Below, piece by piece: positions 20,659-32,280 of a stretch of DNA of 64,000 bases. The notes beneath the pieces are model-generated. The model did not search any database, was not told the DNA's origin, and saw nothing but the letters and a program-made list of their open reading frames with translations. The translations under genes were made by a program, and so were the position numbers. The DNA comes from Sordariomycetes sp. S80-01Y (Eukaryota > Ascomycota > Sordariomycetes), in assembly GCA_037042185.1 (NCBI GenBank), contig JAXQJY010000033.1, forward strand, positions 1,488,001 through 1,552,000, read 5' to 3'. The stretch's first letter is position 1. Every line of letters starts with the position of its first letter.

Positions 20659-22119
20659 TTAGACCTTGTAGAAGCAGAATCCGATGTAAAAGCTCGCAGC
20701 CTCCATCTCATCATCCGAAACCAGCAACTTTCCAGTCCCCCTCTCTCGGACACCCATTCGTTCGCTCAAGGGCCCCAATTCCCTATCGTCCTTCTCGGCC
20801 TCGTAGATCTCGGGGAACGTACGGTGGAACTGCAGCTCGAGGTTGTAGTCCTCGGCCAGCGCACGGAACGCCTCCCAAGGCACCACATACTCGGGCACCT
20901 CCTCAACGGCTTCGTCAAGGAAGAAGCTGTACTTCCAACCGAATGCTGGCCGGAAGATGCCATCCTCGGGCGTCTTGCCCGGGAAGCGGACGCGGTAGAT
21001 GGAGTTGCCCCATTCGGCGCTGGGTTCGGCTTCCCCTTCTTCTTCCTCTTCGTCTTCCTCTCCATCTTCCTTGGGCGATTTGGGTTCCGGCGTCTTGTCA
21101 CCGTCTTCGGAAGTCTGTGCGGCTTTCTTGGCGGCTCTTTTGGCCGCCTGCTTCTCGTTGAACTTACGGACGTGCTCGCCTAGAACGTCAGAGTTGGGGA
21201 TGCAGCCGATGAAACGGCCGCCTTTACCCAGCGCGCCTGCGACGTTGCGAAGCATGTTGCGCGCATTGGTCTCGTTCTCAAAGGAGTAATGCATCGAGAA
21301 CATCATGGTGACGACGTCGAATCCACGGCGGTTCATGGGCGACGGGTCGAAGCCGACTTGCTGGATGATGTCGATGTCCTCAATGGACTCGCCATAACAG
21401 TCTTTGACGTGGAAGCGACCCTCAAAGATGCGCGCAGGCGGGCGTCGTTGGCGGCCGCCCCGGCCCCGTCCCGTGGCCATCTCATGATAACGACCGCGAG
21501 CCTGCTCGATACTGACGTCGGCAGGGTCCAGGCCAACATACAATTCAATCGGCTGAGGAGCAGCCTGCCACTTGTTAAGGTCGCCACCCTTTCCACAACC
21601 AATATCCAGCACTAAGAGGTTCTTTCCCGAAGACCTTCCCTGCTCTCTCGACCCAGGCGTATGATCCTCGTCTGGCGAGTATCGCTGGATGATGCAGCTC
21701 TTGATCCAGTTATTGAACACCCTCAATCCTTTGATCTTGCTATCTGTCTTCCTCCACTCTCGACCTCGCTCAGGAACAGCGTTGTAATGCTGCCTGACTA
21801 CATCATTGATGCCCCTAGCACGTTGTTCGTCTTGCTGGCGGAGCTGCTCCTGCTGCGACTGGCGCTCGCGCTCGGCTTGTTTGGCGCGGATGGCTTCGCG
21901 CTGCTCGTCGGTGATTCGGGCACGCGCGCCGGGGCGTTTCTGCTTGCGAGGCCCTTCAGAAGGGGAGACAGCGCGGCGTTTAGCGGGTTGGAGGGCTCGA
22001 GCGTTGTAGGGCTGGGGAAGGTCGTCTTGGGGAGGATCATTGGAAGCTGGTCGTTTTCCGTTCTGATTGGTGCCTTCAGATTTGGGGACCGAGGCCTCCC
22101 CCTTTCCGTTATCGGGCAT
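20659..22119 (-). CDS. abd1: mRNA cap guanine-N7 methyltransferase
   Basis: A single exon encodes 486 residues from the ATG at 22119 (MPDNGKGE). The open frame continues upstream, but that part is not charged and low-complexity like the usual N-terminal tail of this family. A Lys/Arg-rich disordered tail precedes the catalytic domain (from about residue 140: KGLRVFNNWIKS). The SAM-binding motif is LDIGCGKGGDLNKWQ, followed by YVGLDPADVSIEQARGRY. An acidic insertion (DGEEDEEEEEGEAEPSAEW) sits in the domain, as in other fungal homologues. The enzyme methylates the guanine of the mRNA cap in the nucleus and is expected to be essential. Confidence 0.92.
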   Translation of the reverse strand: MPDNGKGEASVPKSEGTNQNGKRPASNDPPQDDLPQPYNARALQPAKRRAVSPSEGPRKQKRPGARARITDEQREAIRAKQAERERQSQQEQLRQQDEQRARGINDVVRQHYNAVPERGREWRKTDSKIKGLRVFNNWIKSCIIQRYSPDEDHTPGSREQGRSSGKNLLVLDIGCGKGGDLNKWQAAPQPIELYVGLDPADVSIEQARGRYHEMATGRGRGGRQRRPPARIFEGRFHVKDCYGESIEDIDIIQQVGFDPSPMNRRGFDVVTMMFSMHYSFENETNARNMLRNVAGALGKGGRFIGCIPNSDVLGEHVRKFNEKQAAKRAAKKAAQTSEDGDKTPEPKSPKEDGEEDEEEEEGEAEPSAEWGNSIYRVRFPGKTPEDGIFRPAFGWKYSFFLDEAVEEVPEYVVPWEAFRALAEDYNLELQFHRTFPEIYEAEKDDRELGPLSERMGVRERGTGKLLVSDDEMEAASFYIGFCFYKV

Positions 22120-22601
22120 TGTGGCAGTTGCAATTGAAGCGAACTTCGAGTTTTGCGAGTTGTGGTTGATGAGGAGGAGAACGAAGACAAAGCCGGGGAG
22201 CTCTGAGCGAGGCTGAACGAACCTGCCCAGCGCTGCGTCGGAAGAAGTGGGTCTCGATGCACGTGTGGCTGACCGGGGACGGGAGACATGGCACAGGGGC
22301 ACTGAGCGCCGTCACTACCTTCGGCCCCCCATCATGCCACTAGGCACTGCGGTATTGAGAACCTGTTTGTGCTCTGACGCTACGCTCTTGACTACTAAGC
22401 GAGGGTGAATCTCAGAGGTGAGTGCGCTATGCATGAATCAGCAATACCGGTGGTATTAGGCCTCACACCCTTCAGTAGCACATGAGGGGGGTGTTTCACA
22501 TCGTTGGGGAGTGATATTGACCAGGTAAGAGAGAAACGTCATTTTGCTATCTATGTCCAACGCCAATAGTCATCAAATCGTGGTATCCAAAGCTGATATA
22601 T
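22120..22601. other. Intergenic region between met10 and abd1
   Basis: It carries the abd1 promoter and the met10 3' flank, both on the minus strand. The abd1 frame stays open to 22302, so an upstream start cannot be excluded. Nothing else is recognised. Confidence 0.4.
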
Positions 22602-25600
22602 CTAGTAGACCTCGAGAACGTAACGTCCGTGCTCTTTGAGCTCCTCAATTTGCTTCTTGGGATCGACCTTCTTCGCCCCGGTAGCCTTAGCATCAAGAGC
22701 AATGGCCTCTTGCAGCACAGCAGTGACATCAGGCACAGGCCATGTAGGACCGCAAAGATAGAAGCTTCCCTCCTCCTTGATGTACGCCTTGACGATGTCG
22801 TTGACAGTCTGGCGCATGCGGTCCTGGATGTAGATCTTCTGGGGCTGATCACGAGAGAACGCGGCACCGATGAGAGTGACGACGCCAGAGGCCAGGTACG
22901 CCTCCCATTCCTCACCATAGAGATATTCCTCGCGCTGGTGACGAGAACCAAGGTATAGAAGGATGGAGCCAATCTCCTTGCCCTGGGCCTTCTGCATGGC
23001 ACGGTACTGGACGAAAGCACGGAAGGGAGCAAGACCAGTACCAAGACCAGCCATGATGAGAGGTGCCTTGTCGTTGGTCGGGAGCTTCATAACTGAGGGC
23101 TTGACAGAGGCAGTCACAGGGGTGCCGGGTGCGAGCCTGCTCAGGTAATGAGAGGCATGGCCGTAACGGGTGCGGCCCTTGGGGTCGACCCAGTCGACCA
23201 CGACAATCATCAGAGCAACCGAGTTGGGAGTGACGGCCTGGGCCGAAGCAATCGAGTACTCACGACGCTTGAGAGGGCTGACAATCTTGACGAGATCGTG
23301 GAAGCTAGGGTGGGCAGACTTGAACTCCTCCAGGATGTCGACGTAGGTAAGGGTGTCGACCACGGTGCGCTTCTTGAACTCCGCGGCACCATCCTGGCCA
23401 CCAAGCTGCTCGAGCTTCTTCTTCTCGGTCTCGTCGGTCGCGAACTCAGCCAGAGCCTCGTAGAAGCGCTTCGGGGGTTTGCCAAGGATGTCGACATTCT
23501 GGCGAAGAGCCTGGAAGACAGTGCGGACCTCCAAGGCTTCAGGATCCTCACGGGAAGGAACCTGCACAACCTCGGCCGGGTTGAGACCGTAGAAGTCGAT
23601 AAAGGCGTTGACCTCAGCTTCGTCGTTCTCAGCATGGATACCGAGAGCCTCACCAATCTTGTAGGTGAGACCCGAGTCGCCGAGATCGAACTCGATGTGG
23701 AAAATGTTGCGGTCGTAGTCAGCAGGAGTCAAACGTCTGTTCTCCTTGACGGTGATGGTCCGGGTTACGACAGACAGATCAGGGCGAAGCTTGGTCTCAG
23801 TGCCGTAAGCCTCCTGGAAGGCCATGCCCTTAGCAGCGGCTTGCCAGTCGTGAAGCTCGAGGGCCTCCTCAACCTCCTCCTTTTGGTGGGCGACGAAGCT
23901 GTTGGCCTGGACAACGGAAGGTAGCTGGGGATCCTGGTAGTCGGCGTCAACCTCAGCCCAAGAGGCAGGAACCTCGATCTTGCGGAGGCACTGGTTGAGG
24001 GCATCGACACACTCCTCAAGAGTTGGCGGGTGCCCCTCGATAATGTTGAGTTTGCCGAAATCCTCCGGGGTGATGTCAGGACGAGCAACCTTCAAGAAGG
24101 CCAGCTCCAAGAGAAGCTTGGTGGATTGAGGATCCTTCTCAAATGCAGGAGAGAAGGTGATGTCGAGGACGTGGAGATCGGCAGCCTTCTCCTGAACAGC
24201 CTTCCGGAACCAAGCAGGCAGTCGCTTCTCAACATCGTCCTCCTTGAAGTTGGACAGCTTGAGGAGAACGTTGCCACCCTCAGCAAGGTTCTTGGTAACG
24301 TCGACGGACTTCAGCAGCTTGTCGTCAGTGACAACGACAACGTCAGCGTCCTCAACGGCGTAAGGAGCTTCGAGAGCCTTCTTAGAGGCACGGACGTCAG
24401 AGCGCACGATGCCGCCCTGGGTAAGGTTGTCGTATGTCTCGTGGACGTAAATGTTGTTCCTCGACTCCTTCGATAGGACGCTGCCAACAGCGCTGGCGGA
24501 TGCAGCAGTTGCAGACTCGTCAATGTCCCAGAAGGTGTATTGGCTCGCCTCCTGGATGAGCGAAGGGAACTTCTTGCTCTCACCACCGTTGTCAAAGATC
24601 TTGTGGAGAGTGTCCACAATACCTTGAGGAGTAACAGCCTGAGCGGGGGTATACTTGACGTCGAGGATCTCGGGCTCCTGAGAGAACTTCTCAGAGAAGG
24701 CCACAGCAGTCAAAACATCGGCGTACAGAGCGGACTGGACAGCCTCGTCGGCAACAGCAACGTCGGAGGAGACCTGTCCTAGCACGGCAATGGTGCGGGC
24801 AGACGAAGGGATGGCCTTCAAGAACGCCTCCTCGATGAAGGGGCGGTAGATGCGAACGTTGATGACACCTGCCTTGGCGCCGTCGGCAGCAATCTTCTTC
24901 AGGACTTGCTTGGCGGTCTGAGACTCGACGCTTCCGAAAGTGACGAGAACAACATCAGGCTCGGCGTGACCGCTGTACTCGAAGGGCTCGTAGATGGTGC
25001 CGAGCTCGTCGTTGAAGAGCTTCAGAAGCTCCAGCACCTTTCCGGCGGTGTCAAGACGCTTGTTGAGGTTGCCGACCTCGGATGACAGCTTGTTGTACAG
25101 GTTGGCGACGCCGGTCTCGCTCAAGGCGTCAACAACGCGGAGGGTCTCCCTGGCGACGCGGACGCCGTCGTACACGTGAAGAGTAGGAATCAAAGATGCC
25201 AACAAGGTTGAGAAGATGGACATGTGCTGGGTCTCGTACGTCGAAGCGCTCGAGACCAGACCAAGACCGAGATCCTCAGAGAGTCTCAGCACAGCATCAT
25301 AATCGGAAACCAGGCCCTCGCTAGCGGAGAACTCAGCAGCCGCAACGTGAGCGACGAAAGGGCTCGAAACGCCGTATAGCAACGACAGCTGGTCCAAGCT
25401 GCTCCTCAGCTGCTGCAGACTTCCGGAAGCAGCAACCAAGGACTGGGGGATATGACGCCTGCTCACGTCAAAGTCAGGCGAAAAGATGTATCCCAATGCC
25501 AGGGCACCAGCACCAGTCCTTGTCTGCAGCGGCAGCACATTGGTCGCATAGTCGTGGATGTTCTTGTCGCCATTGGCAGCCCACTCCTTGAGCGAAACGT

Positions 25601-25763
25601 CGAGGTCGAAGGTCTCGGGAGAGTAGGAGAAGATCTTATCGGAGAGCTTGTAGGCAACCTGCTGGACGAGCAGCTGGGCGGTCACGTAGGTCGCATCGGA
25701 GATAGAGGAGAGGGGGACGCGCTGGCCGAATGGCAGGGTCGTGCTCTGCTTCTGGAATGCCAT
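22602..25763 (-). CDS. met10: Sulfite reductase [NADPH] flavoprotein component
   Basis: A single exon encodes 1053 residues. The start is the ATG at 25763 (MAFQKQST); the frame extends five codons further only from a GTG. The N-terminal half resembles the pyruvate-ferredoxin oxidoreductase-like region typical of Met10. The C-terminal half (from about 640) is a ferredoxin-NADP reductase module with RREYSIASA (FAD), GLGTGLAPFRAFVQYR (NADPH) and terminal YVLEVY. As in yeast Met10 there is no FMN flavodoxin domain, which is supplied by the partner Met5. The complex reduces sulfite to sulfide for methionine and cysteine synthesis. The gene shows strong codon bias, consistent with high expression. 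Confidence 0.93.
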   Translation of the reverse strand: MAFQKQSTTLPFGQRVPLSSISDATYVTAQLLVQQVAYKLSDKIFSYSPETFDLDVSLKEWAANGDKNIHDYATNVLPLQTRTGAGALALGYIFSPDFDVSRRHIPQSLVAASGSLQQLRSSLDQLSLLYGVSSPFVAHVAAAEFSASEGLVSDYDAVLRLSEDLGLGLVSSASTYETQHMSIFSTLLASLIPTLHVYDGVRVARETLRVVDALSETGVANLYNKLSSEVGNLNKRLDTAGKVLELLKLFNDELGTIYEPFEYSGHAEPDVVLVTFGSVESQTAKQVLKKIAADGAKAGVINVRIYRPFIEEAFLKAIPSSARTIAVLGQVSSDVAVADEAVQSALYADVLTAVAFSEKFSQEPEILDVKYTPAQAVTPQGIVDTLHKIFDNGGESKKFPSLIQEASQYTFWDIDESATAASASAVGSVLSKESRNNIYVHETYDNLTQGGIVRSDVRASKKALEAPYAVEDADVVVVTDDKLLKSVDVTKNLAEGGNVLLKLSNFKEDDVEKRLPAWFRKAVQEKAADLHVLDITFSPAFEKDPQSTKLLLELAFLKVARPDITPEDFGKLNIIEGHPPTLEECVDALNQCLRKIEVPASWAEVDADYQDPQLPSVVQANSFVAHQKEEVEEALELHDWQAAAKGMAFQEAYGTETKLRPDLSVVTRTITVKENRRLTPADYDRNIFHIEFDLGDSGLTYKIGEALGIHAENDEAEVNAFIDFYGLNPAEVVQVPSREDPEALEVRTVFQALRQNVDILGKPPKRFYEALAEFATDETEKKKLEQLGGQDGAAEFKKRTVVDTLTYVDILEEFKSAHPSFHDLVKIVSPLKRREYSIASAQAVTPNSVALMIVVVDWVDPKGRTRYGHASHYLSRLAPGTPVTASVKPSVMKLPTNDKAPLIMAGLGTGLAPFRAFVQYRAMQKAQGKEIGSILLYLGSRHQREEYLYGEEWEAYLASGVVTLIGAAFSRDQPQKIYIQDRMRQTVNDIVKAYIKEEGSFYLCGPTWPVPDVTAVLQEAIALDAKATGAKKVDPKKQIEELKEHGRYVLEVY

Positions 25764-27344
25764 CTTTTCGTCTGGCACAACTGGCGAGGGACAGTTGAGG
25801 AAATGGGGATAGACGAGAAGAAAGACAGTGACAGCAGCAAGGAAAAGAGTTCAAGTCCACCCCCAGATGCCAGGCCTTATTTGCCGCATCCCCACGCCTC
25901 GCCTCGCGGGCAACTGGAATTTTCCCATCATTGCGTGCTTACCATGTCAGTCAGGACGTCGGTTTCTCTGGCCGCTTGCAAATTGTCGATACGGAGGGAG
26001 AATCACGCAATGGAATCTCTCCCAAAAGCGGCTTAGCGTCTGCTCAGCAACCGCCGAAGGACCCCGAAATTCGGTGTCTGCCCCACTGTTGGCACCGGCC
26101 GAGTGCCGGCGTGGAGGCGGATGGTGGAATCGACGCTTCGGATCATCGGTCGTCGGTTTCGTCGTGCTCCAGACCTGTCCGACTTCCGCAAAATGATGAT
26201 TAATGATGGGTCGGCCACTGGACGGACCGCTGGACGGACCACTGCGATTCTTGGAGTAAACAACAGGAGGTGGAAGGTTATACTAGCAATTGTTCAAATC
26301 CTGGCATTGCAGCCTATCGACATGTTTGCCGTGCGCTGCAGAGGCCGAGGAATATTCTGGTCCAACAGTAACATCTCTCCCACTACAGTGATCTGGTCAC
26401 CACAACACCAAGCGACATTCGACGCAATACTACCAAGACGCGGCATGCTCTACTCTGCAAGGCGGAACTGAAGAGAGAGCCAGGAATTGCCTGTCGTAAA
26501 GGTCGCCACCCAATTGTCTGTCTGGGGAGCCTGTCTTCGGGGTTGCGGGCTTCTGTGCTAACCGCCGTCCCGTTGCACGCTGCTAGGAGGCTAACGCAGC
26601 TTCATGCCCAACCTCATATCAAATTGCCACCAGATGTCCTGACTAATCCTCCCAAAACCTTATTTCGACCTCCTGAAAGAAGACGCCTCTCCCTGGGGTC
26701 TTTGAAACATAGATACATTCATAGATATGATGCACAGTGCTTCATGTCATCATCTTAGGTTCGCCGCTTCGCAACAAGTTTCCTCCCGCGGCCGCTTACA
26801 TACTCACACCCTGGCTAAAACAAGCTCGGCCTGGGCTTCTCGTTGCTTTTTCGATGTACAATTATTCGGCATGCCACGTGCGCATCCCGGCGCAAACGCG
26901 TTGTTGGCGATCTCCCGGCCCCGGTGCAATTCCGCGATCGAGGACTTGCAGTCAGTGACACTATCAAGTTGATGCGAGCTGCGACTCACGTCTTGCCTAC
27001 TCATTCTACTGCCGGAGCATTGGGGATAGGGAGGTTCATTGAAAGGGATTCCATGGAACAGGGGCGCATCGAGTCACCCGCTCGCTCTACTAGGGACTAC
27101 GTGTTGCTGCGTATGACAACGAGTGGTTCAAAAATGGGATAGATCCGAAGGAGTTAACTCTGCAAGACGTTCACATGCACCAGACAGAACTCTCAGCTCG
27201 GCTCAACGAGAAGATCATTTTCATCATTTACTCTCGAGTGGTATCAAAGCTCCCCCAATCGCCAGACCAGAATTACACGCACGCTGTTCACCAGTACGTA
27301 TAGAAAAATCAGACATCCTTTCCCAACCATGTACAGCAATAAGC
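25764..27344. other. Intergenic region upstream of met10
   Basis: This 1.6-kb stretch includes the met10 promoter and the 3' flank of the symporter gene. No open frame has a recognised domain. Confidence 0.4.
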
Positions 27345-28852
27345 CTACTCCTCGACGTCACGGCGACGCTCCATAGTAATGTCGACAGTGCCAGGAGGGT
27401 CGACGATGCCAGTGAGCTTGGTGATGACGGCCGCACCGAAAAGATCGCCAGAGACGTTGATGGCGGTACGGAAACGGTCAAGGAACCAGTCAATGGCGAC
27501 AATGACGGCGTACATACCCGTGATGGGTACGTTGACGGACGAGGCGATCATGATGACCAGGACGAGCGAGGACGAGGGAATAGGAGTGGTACCGATGGAG
27601 GCGAGCGTAGCCAGGATGACGATCAGGACGTAGTCAGTGGCCTGGAGGATCTGGCCCTGGGTGGCGGCGAGGAAGACGACGGCCATGGGGAAGTAAATGG
27701 CGGTGCCGTCCATGTTGATCAAGCAGCCCAGGGGGCAGGTGAACTTGTACACGGTGATTGGGATCTTTCGCTCGTAGGCGCAACGCAGCGTGACCGGAAG
27801 GGTGGCAGCGGACGAGGCGGAGCCCCAGGCGGTGATCCAAGCAGGCGAGATCTTGAGCCAGTATGCGTAAGGGTTCTTGCGCACGAAAATGACGAACAGC
27901 AGAGGAAGAACAACGAAAACATGGATGGCCATGGTTCCGAGGGTACCGCCGATGAGCATACCCAAGTTCTTGCCAATCTCGGCAAGGGAGAGCTTCATCA
28001 AGTTCGACAAGACCAGGGAGAAGACACCGTAAGGCGCGGCCTTGATCAACCAAGCAATAATGCGCATGATCATGACCTCGATCTCTTGAACCAGCTTGAA
28101 GAAGTAGGAGTCCTTGGAGGGAATGAGGTAGCCGATGACCATGGCCATGATGAGAACAGCGAGGAGCTCATCGTTGGACATGGAGTAGAAGACGTTGTTG
28201 GTGACGAAGGACTGGAAAAGGGTCTTGACGACCATGTGAGGCGGGTTTTCCTCACCAGTATCGACCTTCTCCTGATCACTTTCGCTGATCTGACTCGTGT
28301 CAAGGGATGCGTTGTCGACCTCGGTGAAGCGGGGTCCCCAGACAAGGGCAGTCATGATGGCGGAGATGATGATGGACAGGAGAGTTGTGAGAACGTAGTA
28401 GCCAACAGTCCAGCCAGCAAGCTTGGAGCCACTGCCGTCGGCCATCTCCTTGAGGCGCTGCACGGCGATGATCATGGCGCAAACAATCATGGGTAGCACT
28501 GTCAATGTGGTCAGACGGGTCTTTGCACGCTCTGGTAGCACTTGGGGAACTTACCGACAGCCTTGAGGGCGCGCAACCAGAGGTCACCGGGAATGTTGAG
28601 GATCTCAATTGCCGGCTCGGGAACATCGTCGACCTGGGTGGAAACGACCAGGCCAATGATGATGGCGAGCACCGCAGCGAAGACGATCTGGAGGGCGGAT
28701 CCGGGCGTCTTGAAAGACTTCCACACCTTCTGGGGGAAGCTGAGCTTGGGTTCCTCGGGCTCAGACATTTCCATCGGGGACTGGTTGGAGGAGGTGGGCT
28801 CGGCCGCCGTGGCGTCGATGCCGACCTCCCTGATGTTCTTCTCATCCGACAT
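27345..28852 (-). CDS. SLC1/DAACS-family dicarboxylate or amino acid:cation symporter
   Basis: Exons 28852-28555 and 28498-27345 encode 483 residues. After a 45-residue hydrophilic N-terminus there are about eight membrane segments and two re-entrant hairpins. Family signatures are present: a Ser-rich hairpin (AWGSASSAATLPVTL), NMDGTAIYFP in TM7, and GTTPIPSSSLVLV in the second hairpin. Members of this family (bacterial GltP/DctA, animal EAATs) take up glutamate, aspartate or C4-dicarboxylates using sodium or protons. Substrate here is unknown; proton coupling would be usual in a fungus. An 80-residue hydrophilic loop lies between early helices. Confidence 0.88.
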
Positions 28853-31800
28853 TGTGATGATTTGGCTTGCTGCTTCAGCCTGGCGCGGGCGATTCGAGGG
28901 ATATGGAAAGCAGGCACGACCAAGAGGAGAGGGGGGAGGGAGGCGAGATGAAGACGCGACGATGGGAGGAGTGCTTTATACGGCTATCGAGGGCATACGG
29001 GGGGGGAGCATGGGCGTTGGGACGGGGGGGGTGGCGACCAGGGCACAGAGGAAGCGCGCCAAGTCGCACGAGCATGAGTGCCACAAGCACGAGACTGGGC
29101 CTCCGTGCGTCTAGCTCTGCGTCGAAGGCAGTTCAGAAGCCATGGAAGGCCTCGGTCTCGGGGCCTGTCCTGAGGCCAAAACGGTGGGCATCGTCCCTTG
29201 GCTGGGCCTTGTGTGGCAGACAAAAAGCAGCGGCAATGAGCTTGTCTGGGGAGACTTCCAAAGGGGGAAGGTTGCAAGCCTCCCGGTCGCAGCTTAGCTG
29301 CGCAGCTTAGCTGCGGAGTCACGATCCAGGTATCCAGGGACCACGGGTGAACATGCAAGACGTGGTCGAGACGGCCAGTGAGGATGCTGGGCGGACGGAT
29401 TGCCTCTGGTCATGACCCGGTCACGACCACAGTCGGGGCAGCCGATTCGACGCTGAGTGGCCAGATAGGCTCCTGATAGGGGAGACTTGGCGAGGTGGAG
29501 GGAGCGAAGTCTGCCAGGATGTGCGCAAAGGGGCTAAGAGCAGCACTGGCCGACAGGGAATCGTGCTTGCTTAGCACCCCATATCCAGGACTAACAGCGC
29601 TCGCATTGGAGGATGCCTTGAATGCCAAGCGCCAAGTTAACACCAGTTAGCGGGGGCGAGGGGCGGGATCCCACCAACATGCGAGAATCCCATCGTTATC
29701 TATCGTGGTACCGGAGGCCGCTGCAGCAGCGCCTGCTTCCCGACCAAGCTGCTGGATCGCGACTCGAAGGGTCCTCGAAGGGCCGTGGCGAGACTTCTGC
29801 GCTACCATTGGGAACATGAGGCTCAAAATTAAAAATGCCTCTGTCCGCGGAAACGGGTGCCAGTTTTGCGACGATCGCCAGCCGTTGGGTGGGGTAGGGC
29901 GCTGCAGTGCCTGGGGCCAGTGCCGTATTCCGCTAGACGGGCCCGAGTCTATTGCTGACCTTAATTTTGTCGGGGAAAGATGGGCAAATGGCATCGAGCC
30001 TCGACAATCAGTGCCGCAGCCAGCCGTCAGCCGCCACACCAACACCTGCGCTGCGCACTGCACACCTAAGCAAGTCAACTCCCGCCCTACCTAAGGCACC
30101 TAGCAGCTGAATGTCGATACCGCCCGAGTTGGAGCAGGTGCTATTCCCCAGGCCGCCTGCTCATTTCCGAAACGGCGACGCTCACTCCCAGCCCTGCCTC
30201 TGGTGGAACTGGACGGACAAAAGACCCAATATCGCCAACAGACTGATACAGAGCGCTTGACTCGTCGACAGCCCACTTCGCCTGCCAATCTCTGGCACTG
30301 GAACGGCTTTCTCCAGAGGCGCGCCTTTTTCCGTCGACGATGACAGACGTGTTTGTCAAATGTCCAGCCACCATCCATGCTGGTGTGCTCGGATCTCCAA
30401 TTCACTGATAGGGGCCTTGGCAGAGGGACTGCGGTTCGAACCGGCAATCCAGTGGTCTGGTCCCTGTGCCCTGTCTCTCATCTTGATAAGGAGTCGTCGT
30501 CGACTCGGTCTTGCCCGTGCGAGTCGGTGTGGTCCCGGGAAAAACTCTGTTTTAACCTTGACCAGAACCAACAAGAAATGTGGAAGCTGATTTGACTCGA
30601 GGATTGCGACGCAACCTGTTGATCGGCGTCCAGCGGCAGCAGGTGCGGCAAGGTGCATCAGCCAAGGTTGGTCCGTATAAGTATTCGCCTTCTCTTCTGG
30701 CCGTTTCGACCAGGTGACACAAAAGCAGCGTCCCTCTGTCGAACATCGCTGCCGCCAGCACAGGTCAAGATGGCGGAGGTGGAACCACCGTTTTTGCATG
30801 GAGGGGCGCCACATGCAGCACCAATCTTGGCGAGCGTCCGTCCGACGAATCAACCGCGGCGGCTATGAGGAGCCGCTGTTTCTGGAAAGACGCGTCGAAG
30901 GCCTTTTCGGTGGGGACTTTGTGCTGGTCTGTGTTGGAGCTGCCTTGGCTGCCCGGACAGAATGCGAGATAAGCCACGAGGCGAAAATGTAAGGCGCTCT
31001 CGCTGCCTCCACACCAGCCGGGCGCGTCAGCAACCTTATCTTTGTGATTCAAGACGAGCTTAGCCATCACTGATCATGCTGGCGTCAACTCCGATACGCA
31101 GAATGGGACACTGCTGGCGGGAACGATATCACCTTCTCGCGTGGCGGGGCCCACCCTCTACCTACTGGAATGCACACATTCGCAGACATATCAACCTTGG
31201 CTATCAATTCGAGGATTGCAGTCAAGATCGACATCAGGGAAAGCCACAGTAGAATCCTCCTCCAGTCTAACTTGTTTTCATGCGCCTTCGGAAATCCTCG
31301 GGGTCGTTGCTCGGTTGAGGAGCAGGTCGCGTGAGCCGCCATGGTCCAAGCTTGGATGAGTCTGGGGAACAGTGAGCGCCCGCTATTGATTACGTACAAG
31401 TTCTGGACAGGTGTCTGCCGTCGACAGCCGCCATTACGTTTATCTAAGCTAATGACAAGGTCAGTCTCATTCCTATGAAGAAGTATCGATGCTCCATGTT
31501 AGATAACCCGCGGAGAGGAGGTCCCGCCTCCGAAATTAAGGCATTATGATGCCGGCGTGCGTTAGAGTCCCAGATCAAGAGCTACCCCGACTTTCGTGTT
31601 CGTCCACGGAAGACGTGGCAGTTCGTAATTACTCCCTCTTGTTTCAGGGTGAAGCCGGCGAGTCTGTCCAAAAATATCGGTCCGAGCGCTGTGGTCGTGA
31701 ACCCCTGTCGTCCATGTCACTTTCGAGTTTGTACACTATCTGAATGCAAGGCCCCACGCGGTGAGCTCTGTTAGAGCCATATCGCTATCCCCTCTCCTCC

Positions 31801-32280
31801 CATCGCCGGCACCGGCACTGTCTGCCCTCCTCGTCCACCGTGCACCTGGCCAGTGCTCAGATTGTCTCATGAACCTACAGCGCAAATGTGATCCAGCTTA
31901 GTGCTATCGTTGCTCAATGCCTACAGAATATATGAGCTTGAACTCTACAATTGTATATTCTGCCTACGCGCCCGATGTTCTCGGCCCTGGTGGGTTCTGG
32001 AAGTGGCTCATGTGCGGTGCTCATTCATTAATAATCAAAGATGAACCGCCCTGAACGAGGTCGCCATGATGAGCAGTTATCACACTCCGCGACTCGGCGC
32101 CCAAGAAGACAAAAATACGAGCTTTTGAATTGGTCCGTCTTACGGACTGCACAATGGTGACTCAACCCTAACCCGAGAGCGGGGAGGGCCGCTCCTAGAA
32201 AAGCCTGAACGCCATTGAGGGCATCACGAACTGCCTCTAGCAAGAACAACAACAGGAACCTGTCCTTTCCCGACGCCAAG
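28853..32280. other. 3.4-kb gene-free region
   Basis: I see no gene. Overlapping open frames on both strands (for example 30853-30356, minus, 165 codons) have no domain or homology that I recognise. It includes the symporter promoter, with an interrupted-palindrome repeat at 29289-29314, and the GST promoter. A CCTAAGG/CCTAG element lies near 30090. Confidence 0.4.
29289..29314. repeat. Two tandem 13-bp interrupted palindromes
   Basis: GCAGCTTAGCTGC occurs twice back to back (29289-29301 and 29302-29314). Each copy is a 6-1-6 inverted repeat. It lies about 440 bp upstream of the symporter start and could be a binding site for a dimeric regulator, but no factor is known. Confidence 0.5.

Noticed and set aside
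25764-25778. Five-codon upstream extension of met10
   Set aside because: It begins with GTG; the first ATG in frame is at 25763 and gives a normal Met10 N-terminus.
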